A stretch of DNA of 33,811 nt from an uncultured Novosphingobium sp. (GTDB taxonomy: Bacteria; Pseudomonadota; Alphaproteobacteria; Sphingomonadales; Sphingomonadaceae). The notes beneath the pieces were generated by a model. It was not told where the DNA came from and did no database searches. It worked only from the letters and a program-made list of their open reading frames with translations. This document shows positions 15,843 to 26,000 of the stretch, one piece after another. Within the stretch, counting starts at the first letter, position 1; the number at the start of each line of letters is the position of its first letter. The translations under genes were made by a program, and so were the position numbers. The stretch lies in assembly GCA_937996535.1 (NCBI GenBank), contig CALKVF010000098.1:1-33811 (forward strand), read 5' to 3'.

Positions 15843-17956
15843 ACACGCTGATCATGATGCTTGGTGCCTTGGCCCGGCAGCAAAACGCAGCCCTGGCACC
15901 CGATTGGACCGCAGCCATCCCGAGCGAAGTCGCGCCCGATGGCCTGGGCGAGGTCATGGATATGCTCGGCTGGAAGGCCACGCGCAACCAGCGGCCGCGG
16001 GCCCAGGATTTCCCGCTCCTGGCGTGGCACGATGACTTCGGCTGGGCCTATGCCGACCGGCGGATCAACGATGACAGTCTCTATGTTGTTACCGCGCAGG
16101 GGCCTCAGGAAATACCTGCCGATGCCTCTGTCATGCTGTGGCAAGTCAAAGTGTCAAGTGTAGTTCGCCAGGTAAGCTCGGGCAAAGCGCTTTCGGTATT
16201 CTGGAACGCTATTATGAGCCGCAAGGCGATGCTCATCGATGCGACCATCGCCACGGTGCTGGTCAACATCATTGCGCTCGTGACATCGATCTATTCGATG
16301 CAGGTCTACGACCGGGTAATCCCCCACAATGGCTTTTCGACATTGACGGTCCTGACCGTGGGCATGGTGGTAGCGCTGCTGTTCGACATGGTAATCCGCA
16401 ATACGCGTGCAACGATGATCGATCGGGCCGCAAATGACATCGACAGCGAGGTGGCTGAATACTTTTATGAGCGGATGCAGGCCGTGCGGCTTGACGCTCG
16501 TCCCAAGTCGATCGGCACGATGGCCGCGCAGCTGCGCGGCACGGAGCAGGTTCGGCAACTGCTGTCATCCGCCTCAATGTTCATCCTCGCGGACCTCCCG
16601 TTTGCACTGTTGTTCATTGTCGTGATGGCCGGTCTTGGCGGGATTGTTGCACTGGTGCCGGTAATTGCGTTCCCGATTTCACTGCTAATGGCAGCGGGCT
16701 TGGCACGCCTGATCCGCAGCGAAACCAATGCCGCACAGATTTCCGGCAATCGCAAGAACGGCTTGCTGGTCGAAGCGCTCGATGCTGCTGAGACGATCAA
16801 GGCAAACCTGGGCGGGTGGGCGATGACGGCCAAGTGGAATCGTCTGATGGACGATGTCCACGAGCACGACCTCAAGGTGAAGCGGTGGTCGACCGTCTCT
16901 GGCTCGGCCTTTTCGCTGATTCAACAGCTGGCATATGTCGGGGTAGTCTGTGTCGGCGCTTATGAAGTGTCCCAAGGGGCCATGACAATGGGCGCTGTCA
17001 TCGCCTGTTCGATCCTCGCTGGACGGGTTAACGGTCCGCTGGTGGCAGCATTGCCCGGCTTCATCGTTCAATGGGGATACTCGCGTTCCTCGCTCGCGGC
17101 ACTCGATACCATTCTTGAAATGCCAAGCGACCGCCCGCTTGACCGGCAACTGGTTCGGCATACGCAAGCCAAGGGTGTGCTGCAGATCGAAAACGTGCGG
17201 TTCGAGCACACCGGAACGCGTACCGGGATGCGGATTGAACGTCTGCACTTGCAGCCGGGCGAGCGGGTCGGCGTGATCGGCCCTGTGGGGGCCGGAAAAT
17301 CGACCTTCGCGCGGTTGCTGGCCGGTCTCTATGCCCCCACGGAGGGAGTCGTTACGCTGGATGGCATCGACCTGCGCCAGATGGCGGAGGAAGACCTGCG
17401 CCGCCACATTTGCTACCTGCCGCAGGACTACCGCCTGATTAACGGCACGCTGCGCGACAACCTGGTGATGGGCCTGAGCTTCCAGGAGGATGCCGCCCTG
17501 ATCGAAGCGGCGCAGCGCTCAGGCCTGGACGAGCTGATCCGCTCGCACCCCAGCGGGCTTGACTTGCCGATTTCCGAAGGCGGAATGGGCTTGTCGGGTG
17601 GGCAGCGAGCGCTGGTCGGGCTGACGCGTTTGCTGCTGGCCAAGCCCAAGGTCATTCTGGTCGACGAACCGACTGCGGCACTGGATCAGGATAGCGAACT
17701 GCGCATCCTCAACGCGCTGTTGGCAGAAATTGCCCCGGACGCGGTGCTTATCTTCATTACCCACAAGCAGCAGTTGCTGAACGTGTTCGGCCGATTGCTG
17801 GTGGTCGTGAACGGCCAACTTGCCGCTGACGGCCCGACGCAAGCCGTGCTCGACCATCTCAAGCCCAAGGCAGCACCTGCGCAGGCGCCTGCTGCCTCTC
17901 CTGCACCGATCCGGGTCGGCGGCAGTCCCATTCTTACAGGAGCCGCGCTGCGATGA
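15839..17956 (+). CDS. Type I secretion ABC transporter with C39-like N-terminal domain
   Basis: This 705-aa inner-membrane exporter couples ATP hydrolysis to one-step secretion. Residues 1 to about 115 look like a degenerate C39 peptidase-like domain. No catalytic Cys is visible, so it should dock the substrate rather than cleave it. Six membrane helices follow (for example TIATVLVNIIALVTSIYSMQ and FILADLPFALLFIVVMAGLG). The nucleotide-binding domain has Walker A GPVGAGKST (481-489), signature LSGGQ (585-589), Walker B VILVDEP (605-611) and H-loop His642. It overlaps its TolC partner by ATGA upstream and its HlyD partner by ATGA downstream. This layout matches LapB/HlyB-type exporters for large adhesins, and the nearby 2405-aa adhesin is the probable cargo. 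Confidence 0.93.
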   Translation: MNTLIMMLGALARQQNAALAPDWTAAIPSEVAPDGLGEVMDMLGWKATRNQRPRAQDFPLLAWHDDFGWAYADRRINDDSLYVVTAQGPQEIPADASVMLWQVKVSSVVRQVSSGKALSVFWNAIMSRKAMLIDATIATVLVNIIALVTSIYSMQVYDRVIPHNGFSTLTVLTVGMVVALLFDMVIRNTRATMIDRAANDIDSEVAEYFYERMQAVRLDARPKSIGTMAAQLRGTEQVRQLLSSASMFILADLPFALLFIVVMAGLGGIVALVPVIAFPISLLMAAGLARLIRSETNAAQISGNRKNGLLVEALDAAETIKANLGGWAMTAKWNRLMDDVHEHDLKVKRWSTVSGSAFSLIQQLAYVGVVCVGAYEVSQGAMTMGAVIACSILAGRVNGPLVAALPGFIVQWGYSRSSLAALDTILEMPSDRPLDRQLVRHTQAKGVLQIENVRFEHTGTRTGMRIERLHLQPGERVGVIGPVGAGKSTFARLLAGLYAPTEGVVTLDGIDLRQMAEEDLRRHICYLPQDYRLINGTLRDNLVMGLSFQEDAALIEAAQRSGLDELIRSHPSGLDLPISEGGMGLSGGQRALVGLTRLLLAKPKVILVDEPTAALDQDSELRILNALLAEIAPDAVLIFITHKQQLLNVFGRLLVVVNGQLAADGPTQAVLDHLKPKAAPAQAPAASPAPIRVGGSPILTGAALR

Positions 17957-19110
17957 TGCCAGCAGTTCATGACCTTCGCTCGCGCACCGTGGTGGGCAGC
18001 AGCGCCTTGGCTTTAGCCGCCTTCGTCGGTTGGGCCACCTATGCCCAGATCGACCAGGTTAGCCGTGCCAGCGGCCAGGTAATCCCGGCAGGACGGGTAC
18101 AAATCATCCAGAGCGCCGATGGTGGCGTAATCGGTGCGATCAATGTCCGCGAAGGCGACCGGGTGCGCAAAGGTCAGGTGCTGGTCCTGCTCGACCGGGT
18201 GAAAATCGCCGCTGCGGTCGACGAGGGCCGCGCGAAGGTGGCGGCGCTGAAGGCCATGAAAGCGCGGATCGAAGCCGAACTGTTCGACCGTGCGCTGACC
18301 TTTCCGGCGGAACTCAAGGACTATCCTGAGTTTACCAGCAACCAGCGCGAATTGTTTGCCAAGCGCCGCGCAGCGCAGGCACAGGACATCGCGGCCCTGC
18401 AAGGCATGCTGCGGCTGGTGCGCGAAGAGCTGAGCATGAACCGCCCGCTTCTGGCGATGGGCGATGTCAGCCGCTCCGAGGTGTTGCGGCTCGAACGGTC
18501 GGTGACCGAAATCGAAGCCCAGATCGCGGGACGCCGAAACAAGTATCTGCAAGATTTGCAGGCCGATTACGCCAAGGCCGACGAGGATCTAGTCACGGCG
18601 CAGCAGACGCTGACCCAACGCGAAGCCTCGCTCGCGGATACCCAGCTGGCGGCGCCAGCTGACGGAATTGTCAAAAACGTCCGACTGACCACGATCGGCG
18701 GAGTTCTGCGCCCGGGCGACGAAGTGCTTGAAATCGTCCCGACCGGGGATGAACTGATCGTTGAAGCCAAGGTTTCACCGTCAGATATCGCCTATGTCCA
18801 CTTGGGTCAGGAGGCATCGGTCAAGTTCGATGCCTATGATTCATCCATTTATGGCTCGGCAGTCGGGCGGGTCAGCTACATCAGCCCTGACACTCTCAGC
18901 GAAACGCGTCCCGGCAGCCCTGCCGACCAGACCTTTTACCGCGTCCACATCAAGGTCGACACGCGGTCGATGCGCCAGTTGGCCGGCAAGGTCCAAGTGC
19001 AGCCGGGGATGACCGCGACCAGCGAAATCATCACCGGCCACAACACCGTTCTCAAATATCTGCTCAAGCCGATCATCAAGACCCTGGATCAATCCATGGG
19101 AGAACGCTGA
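17953..19110 (+). CDS. HlyD-family periplasmic adaptor of the type I secretion system
   Basis: HlyD-type proteins bridge the ABC exporter and the TolC channel. The 385-aa product has a short cytoplasmic N-terminus and one membrane helix (VGSSALALAAFVGWATYAQI, about residues 14-33). A lipoyl/barrel-sandwich half-motif follows (SADGGVIGAINVREGDRVRK, continuing GQVLVLLD), then a periplasmic alpha-helical hairpin of about 120 residues. The second half-motif is LAAPADGIVKNVRLTTIGGV, and a C-terminal beta domain ends in GMTATSEIITGHNTVLKYLL. It is somewhat shorter than typical HlyD or LapC. Its start overlaps the ABC stop (ATGA at 17953-17956), so all three exporter subunits are translationally coupled. 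It converges on the tetR-like gene. Confidence 0.93.
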   Translation: MMPAVHDLRSRTVVGSSALALAAFVGWATYAQIDQVSRASGQVIPAGRVQIIQSADGGVIGAINVREGDRVRKGQVLVLLDRVKIAAAVDEGRAKVAALKAMKARIEAELFDRALTFPAELKDYPEFTSNQRELFAKRRAAQAQDIAALQGMLRLVREELSMNRPLLAMGDVSRSEVLRLERSVTEIEAQIAGRRNKYLQDLQADYAKADEDLVTAQQTLTQREASLADTQLAAPADGIVKNVRLTTIGGVLRPGDEVLEIVPTGDELIVEAKVSPSDIAYVHLGQEASVKFDAYDSSIYGSAVGRVSYISPDTLSETRPGSPADQTFYRVHIKVDTRSMRQLAGKVQVQPGMTATSEIITGHNTVLKYLLKPIIKTLDQSMGER

Positions 19111-19126
19111 GAGAATTGGCGGACGA

Positions 19127-19812
19127 TCAGGTCGGTTCTGATTGAGGAGCTGCGAAAACCAGCCGCACCACTCTGTCGATCAGGGCGATCCAGGCATCAT
19201 GGCTCATCCGATCATCGGTGATATCGTCGATCAGCCGGCCAAAAGTATAGGCCTGGATCATCACCGCAGCGGCATGCGGATCGATATCAGGGGCTAGCCA
19301 GCCCTTGCGCTGAGCGTCAGTGAAAATTTCCCGGAAGGCGTTGGTTAGGCGCATCTGCTCACTCGCCAACCGCTCAGCCAGCCGAGGGTTGAGCTCGGAT
19401 AGGCGATCATCCGCGCGCGCTCCATCCTTCGCGGTCGCCGCGTGTCGGCCTGAGACTGCGCGGTGATTGCCGCAAGTGCCGATACCAGCGACGAAACATC
19501 GGTGGCTGTCGCAATCGCAGCCTGCGTCATCATGATGTCGCGATCTGCGAGGGCCGAGAAGCGCTTGATCGCCGCCTCGCCCATCAGGTCGTCAAAATCC
19601 TGGAAATGATGGTAGAGTGAGCCTTTCGAAACCCCTGAGGCGGCAAGCACCATCGCCGAGGTGATTTCGCTCAGCGACCATTCGTCGAGCAGCGTTGCGG
19701 CCGTTTCGATCAATTTCCGCCTGGTCTCGTGATCTTCGTCCTTGCGGCGACGGCCTCCACGGCGGGCCTTGCCAAGTAGAACGCCTTTCATTTCGGACGC
19801 AATTTCAGCCAT
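19127..19812 (-). pseudogene. TetR-family regulator, apparently frameshifted
   Basis: The N-terminal part (from ATG at 19812) is a clear TetR DNA-binding domain: KLIETAATLLDEWSLSEITS, then ASGVSKGSLYHHFQDFDDLM (helix-turn-helix). Near 19397-19402 the frame breaks; the reading then runs out at 19345. Shifting by one base restores SELNPRLAERLASEQMRLTN and a normal TetR ligand-domain end to 19127. The joined protein would be about 228 aa, the usual TetR size. The simplest explanation is a one-base deletion near 19400, which is either a real mutation or a sequencing error. The gene is divergent from the adhesin and lies directly next to the secretion operon, the usual position of a local repressor. 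If genuine, the truncated 155-aa product keeps the DNA-binding domain but loses most of the dimerisation and ligand-binding region. Confidence 0.75.
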
Positions 19813-19832
19813 TACCGAATATTTCCCTGCGG

Positions 19833-19870
19833 TCGGTCTAGACCGAAATACTGGACTTTCCGTCTAGACC
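19833..19870. promoter_or_regulatory. Operator region of the divergent tetR / adhesin promoters, with dyad copy 3 of 3
   Basis: TCGGTCTAGACCGA (19833-19846) is a perfect 14-bp palindrome. CTGGACTTTCCGTCTAG (19851-19867) is the third copy of the shared 17-bp dyad, with one mismatch. A second GTCTAGAC palindrome (19862-19869) overlaps its right arm. The TRGAC half-sites at 19839, 19852 and 19865 are spaced exactly 13 bp. The site begins 21 bp before the tetR start and ends 138 bp before the adhesin start. Autoregulation by the TetR protein is the natural inference. Confidence 0.6.
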
Positions 19871-19933
19871 TTAAGATTAAGAAATTTGAGAAACATCTAT
19901 ACCAGTTTCGCCATCATCTCAAAACACGGAGGT

Positions 19934-19973
19934 GCGCGAAGTTCGCGCCTGAAGACTTGGTTGTTCGAACCAA
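19934..19973 (+). promoter_or_regulatory. Two tandem dyads in the adhesin leader
   Basis: GCGCGAA-G-TTCGCGC (19934-19948) and TTGGTT-GTTCG-AACCAA (19957-19973) stand 8 bp apart, just before the adhesin ribosome site (AAGGA at 19997-20001, 7 bases from the ATG). In RNA the second can form a 6-bp hairpin with a 5-nt loop. They may be protein-binding dyads or leader RNA hairpins; the sequence does not decide. Confidence 0.4.
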
Positions 19974-20008
19974 TCTCAAGGCGTCGGTGAGAATATAAGG
20001 ATAAGTAA

Positions 20009-23000
20009 ATGGCCAGGATGATCCGCTTTACCGATGCAGCCGGTAATGTTTCGGAAGTGAAGCTCAAGCCTGGACAGCTTACGATTCCTGCTCATGCCGG
20101 CGCCAAGATGGAACTGGTTGACCAGGCCACGGGCAAAGTCATTCAGGGCGCACGCTTCAAGATCAAGGGGCGTCATGTTCACATCGATCAGCCCGATCAT
20201 GGCCAGCAGACCGTTGATGCACAGTATGCGGCTGCCGACGATCAAGCCGCTGGGGCTGCCGCCGGGGCCGGCGGGAGCACGGGTGGTGCGGGCGCTGGCA
20301 GCGCTGCTGGCGCGGCTGCGGGCGCAGCCTCTGGCGCTGCGGCTGGCGGCCTGGGTCTGGGGACCGTTGCGCTAGGCGCAGCTGGGATCGGCGCGGCAGT
20401 AGCCGGCGTTTCGGCGGCAACCGGATCGAGTAATCCCGCCGCGGCAGCACCTGCCGCCCCCACAATCACCTCGACTTCGCTTGTCAGGGCTACCACTCCG
20501 ACCTTGGCCGGGACGGCTGCGGCTGGCGCGACCGTGACGGTAACGGTTGGGGGCGCGACCTATAAGGTGATTGCCACCAATCAGGGCGCCTGGACGCTCA
20601 ATCTTGCCACCGCTGCACCGGTCAGCGGCACTCTTGCCCTCAATGCAAACGGCGCAAACACCGTGACTGCCGTGGCGGCGCTGGATAACGGCCCCGCAAG
20701 CAGCCCTGCCTCGCAGACGCTCACGATCGACACCACTGCGCCGGGCGCGCCGACGATCACCGTGATCACTGACAACGTTGGATCGACCACTGGCCCCGTC
20801 GCGGCTGGAGCCACCACCGATGACAACAATCTTGGTGTCACTGTCGGGCTGACCGGAACCGGCGCAGTCGCCGGCGATGTCGTGAAGCTTTATCGCGGCT
20901 CGACCCAAATCGGCACCGCAACGCTGACCAGTGCCGATGTTACCGCCGGGGCGGTGACGATTCAGACCGGGACGCTGGCTGACGGCAGCTATTCCTTCAA
21001 TGCCACGATCACTGACGCGGCGGGCAATGTAGGCTCAGCCTCCGCGGCGCGCGCAGTGACCGTCGACACCGCAGTTTCCAGCAGCTCGTCGTTGATCACG
21101 GCTCATGCCGCAACCAACAGCGTCACGCCGACGCTGCTGGGCAACGCAAGCGCGGGGCAAAGCGTGACCGTGTCCGTGGGCGGCGCGACCTATACGGTTA
21201 CCGCTGACAGCCAAGGGGTTTGGAGCGTCAACCTGGCGACTGCAACGCCAACCTCGGGAACGCTCACGCTTGACACCACGGGTACGGCCAACACGGTCAG
21301 CGTGACGGCTGGCGGCGTCACCGCCACCCAGAGCCTGGTGGTGGACACGGTTGCTCCGGTCGCGCCCGCGATCACCGGAATTACCGACAACGTCGGCGGC
21401 AGCACTGGTACGGTGACTGCCGGCGCTACGACCGACGACAGCGATCTCTCGGTTGCGGTCAGCTTGACCGGCACCGGCGCGGTGGTCGGTGACGTCGTCC
21501 GACTGTATCAGGGCACCACGCAGGTTGGCAGCGCCACCCTGACCAACGCCAACATCACGGCCGGAACGGTCAGCGTGCAGACCGGCTCGCTGGCAGGCGG
21601 AAGCTATAACCTGACGGCAGCCGTGACCGATGCCGCTGGCAACACCAGCGCGACCTCGGTCGCTCAGGCGGTGACGATTTCCCCGCCGGCAGGCACCCCG
21701 GTGATGTCTTCCAGCACTGCGGTCAACAGCGCCACCCCCACCCTTTCGGGCACGGCAACCGCCGGCCAAAGCGTGACCGTGACGGTCGGCGGAGCGACCT
21801 ATACGGTCACTGCCGATAGCCAGGGCGCCTGGACCCTCAACCTTGCCTCCGCGACGCCCACTTCGGGAACCCTCGCACTCGACACCACCGGTGCGGCAAA
21901 CCCCGTGACGGTGACCGCCGGCGGCATCACTGCAACACAGAGTCTGGTGGTCGACACGGTCGCGCCGACCGCCCCGGTGATTGGGGCGATTACCGATGGT
22001 TCGTCCACTGTGACGGCTGGCGGTACGACCAGCAGCAGCTCGGTTTCGGTTGCGGTCAGCCTTGCCGGCACCGGAGCTTTGATCGGCGACACGGTCCGCC
22101 TCTACCAGGGCGGCACGCAGATCGGCAGCGCAACGCTGACCAGCGCCAACCTGACCGCTGGTACGGTGTCGATTTCGACCGGCTCGCTGCTCAACGGGAG
22201 CTATAGCCTGAGCGCCTCGGTGGTCGACGCCGCTGGCAACACCAGCGTCACCTCGACCCCGCAGAGCGTAACGGTCAGCGCGCCGACCAGCGGCGGGTCG
22301 GCTCCGACTGCTCCGAGCATCGGCAGCATCACCGACAACGTTGGTTCGAGCACGGGCGCACTCACCGCCGGGGCGACGACCGACGACAACGACCTGGCGG
22401 TTGCGGTCACCCTCACCGGCACGGGAGCCGCTGCGGGCGATACGGTCAAGCTCTATGATGGCAGCACCCTGCTGGGCACCGTGACGCTGAGCAGCGCGGA
22501 TATCACCGCCCACAGCGTGACTGTGCAAACCGGCGCCCTGGCAGATGGCAGCCACAGCCTGAACGCCACCGTGACCAATGGCACGGGCATCAGCGCCGCT
22601 TCGGTAGCGCAGGCACTCACCGTCAACACGGCGCAGAACAACAGCACCCCGCCGAGCAATGCCACGGCTCCTTCGATCAGCTATGCCTACGACAACGTCG
22701 GTGCATCGCAAGGGCAGGTGAACGGCGGCGGCACGACCGATGACACCGACCTGGGCGTGATCGTCGGTATTCTCAACACCGGCGCAGTGACGGGCGACGT
22801 CATCAAGCTTTACGACGGCTCGACCCTGCTCGGCACGGCGACGGTGAACCCGAACGACAACTTCTACACCATTCAGACCGGCACGCTCACGGCGGGCGCG
22901 CATTCCTTTACCGCCACGATCACCGACAGCGCGAGCCATGCGAGCACGGCATCGTCGGCCCTGGCGTTGACGGTTGCCCCGGCCCAGCAGGGCGGCGGCA

Positions 23001-26000
23001 GTGCGCCGACCGCTCCCAGCATCGCCAGCGTCACCGACAACGTCGGTTCGGCAACCGGCACGCTTGTCTCGGGCGCGATCACCGACGACCCGGATCTGGC
23101 GGTCTCGGTCAGCCTTGCCAGCACCAGTGCAGCGGCGGGCGACGTGATCACGCTTTACGACGGCAGCACCCTGCTGGGCACGGCGACGCTCTCGGCCGGC
23201 GATATCACTGCCAACGCGGTGACGATCCAGACCGGGATGCTGGCAACCGGCAACCATAGCCTGAACGCAAAGCTGACCGTAGGCGGCGTATCGAGTGCCG
23301 CTTCGACCAGCCATGCTGTGCTGGTTGCCGCACCGACCGCCTATTCGGTCGGTGTCCGCACGTCAAACAGCGCGCCAGTCATCGGCGGCACGGCTGCGGC
23401 CGGAACCACGCTGACCATCGGCGCAGGCGGGGCAACCTATACCACGACGGCCGACAGCAATGGCGGATGGAGCGTCAACCTGCGCACCGCCACGCCGACC
23501 CTTGGGACGCTGGCTCTCAACACCAATGGCGCGAACAACGTGCAGGTGTGGGATGGCACGGCTGCCACTCGCCAGATCGTGACTATTGACTCTGTTGCAC
23601 CGTCGATGCCGACGGTTCAGTTGATCGACAACGTCGGCAGCAGCACCGGCGTGCTCTCGATGGGGGCGATGACCGACGATAGCGATCTGCAGATCAAGGT
23701 TTCGCTGAACAGCACCGGGGCTGCCGTGGGCGATGTAGTGCGCGTGTCAGGCAACTATGGCCAAGGCGCCACGGCAAGCACGTTCGTTCAGACTGCAACG
23801 ATCACTCAGGCCGATCTCACCGCCGGGTTCGTGTCATTCCAGACCGGTACGATCAGCGGCTTTGTATCTGCTTCGGCCTCGATCGTCGATGCTGCCGGCA
23901 ACGCCGGCGGCACGTCCTTTACCAGCGCCAACATTTCTGCCGGCACGCCTGCGCCTTCGATCCAGACGGTCACCGCGAATACGGGCGCACAGCAGGGCAG
24001 CATCACCTCGAATGGTTCGACCAGCGACAACGATCTGACCGTGCGGGTTTCCCTGAACGGCACCGGCGCGGTTGCCGGGGAAAGCATCCGCCTCATCGGC
24101 ATGGGGCCGCTGGGCACGGCGGCAGTGCTGACCGCAACGGACATCACCAATGGCTATGTCGATGTGCAGACCGGTCCACTGGGCAAGGGCTACAATAACC
24201 TAAGCGCCATCCTGGTTCATGCGGACAATACCACCTCGGCCACCAGCGGCACTTTCATGGTGAATATCACCTCAAACGTAACGCAGACTGTTTCCAGCCT
24301 GGTGATCACCGACGATGTCGGTGCGGTAACCGGTACGGTTACCAGCAACACCACCACCGATGATAACAACCTGACGGTGCGCGCCAACTTTACCGGCACT
24401 CTGGTGGTCGGGGATTCGGTGCGTCTGTTCGATGTCTACAGTGGCGCATATCTGGCCACCCAGACGGTAACCAGCACCGATGTGACCAACGGTTATGTCG
24501 TGATGCAAACCGGCACCCTGACTGGTGCCCCCCGTATGGTTTCGGCGGTCTACGTCAACGCAGCAGGCGAATATGGCGCGCTTGCGGGCAATGCCAATTT
24601 CACGGTCGATGCCACCGCGCCAACCGCGCCGACGATCGCTGCCGTGATCGACGACACCGGATCGATCGCCGGGGGTGCGATCGTGGCAGCCGGCGGATCC
24701 GCCGCCGATAACGACCTGACCGTGCGGGTCTCGCTGGCCAATACCGGAGCCCTCGCTGGCAACATCGTGGCGCTGGCTGACAATGGCACCGCGACCGGCA
24801 CATGGGCGCGACTGACGAACGCCGATATCGCCAATGGCTATGTCGGCCTGCAGACCGGAATACTTTCCACCGGCAGCCACAGCCTGACTGCCAATATCAC
24901 CGATTCGGTCGGCAATGTCGGCGCGGCTTCTGCTGCGCAGACCGTAACCATCACCACCCCGGGCGCTGTGTCGACCCGGGTGGGTTCGCTCAGCAACAGT
25001 GCCACCCCGGTGCTGTCGGGTGCAGGCCTGGCCAACGCAACGATCACCGTGGCCATCGGCGGGGCAACCTATACCACCATCGCCGATGGCGTCGGCGCCT
25101 GGACGGTAAACCTCGCCGCTGCCACTCCGACCAGCGGGACGCTGGTGCTCAATACCAATGGCACCAACCTGTTCACGGTATCAGATGGCACCACCACCAG
25201 CGTGCAAACGCTGCTGCTTGATACCACCGGCTACAACGCGGTGAGCATCACCAGCGTGACCGACAACGTTGGCGCGAGCCAGGGTGCTTTGGCCGCCAAC
25301 GCGACCACCGATGACAATGACCTTGCCGTGCGAATTTCGATCGTCGGCACCGGGGCATCGGCGGGCGACGTGCTGCGCCATGGTGTGAGCGCGGGCAGCC
25401 CGGCGTGGAACTATGTTACCTTGACCAGCACGGATATCGCCAATGGCTATGTCGATGTGCAAACCGGCACGCTGACCGATGGGAGCAAATCCTATTCGGC
25501 AGCGGTGCTTGATGCGGCAGGTAACGCCAGTGTCTCGACGCCCACGTCAAGTCGCAGCTTTACCGTCAACACCGCCACCCCGGCCCCGGCGATCACATCG
25601 ATCACCGATAATGTCGGGTCGTCCACCGGCGCGCTCTCGTCAGGCGCCACGACCGACGATACCGATCTGACCGTGCGTGTTTCGCTTACCGGCACCGGTG
25701 CCGTCGCCGGCGAAAGCGTGCGGCTTTACAACACCTATGGATCGCTATCGTCAAACCCGGCCACCCTTTCGACGACGGTGCTGACCTCAACTGACATTCA
25801 GGCGGGTTACATCGACGTGCAAACCGGGACGCTCACCGGTGGCTCGTCAGGCACGTACTACACCGTCAGCGCCCGCGTTGTGCATTCCAACAGCACGACT
25901 TCGAACGCAGGCTACTTCGGGAATGGCTCAACCGGCAGCCCAGTCCGCGTTTACACGCCTTCGCCGGCGCCAACGATCACGTCGGCTTCGGACAACTATG

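Noticed and set aside
21035..23314. A 759-codon open frame antisense to the adhesin gene
   Set aside because: It follows the repeat period of the adhesin and has low-complexity Arg/Gly/Ala composition, with no start context or domain.
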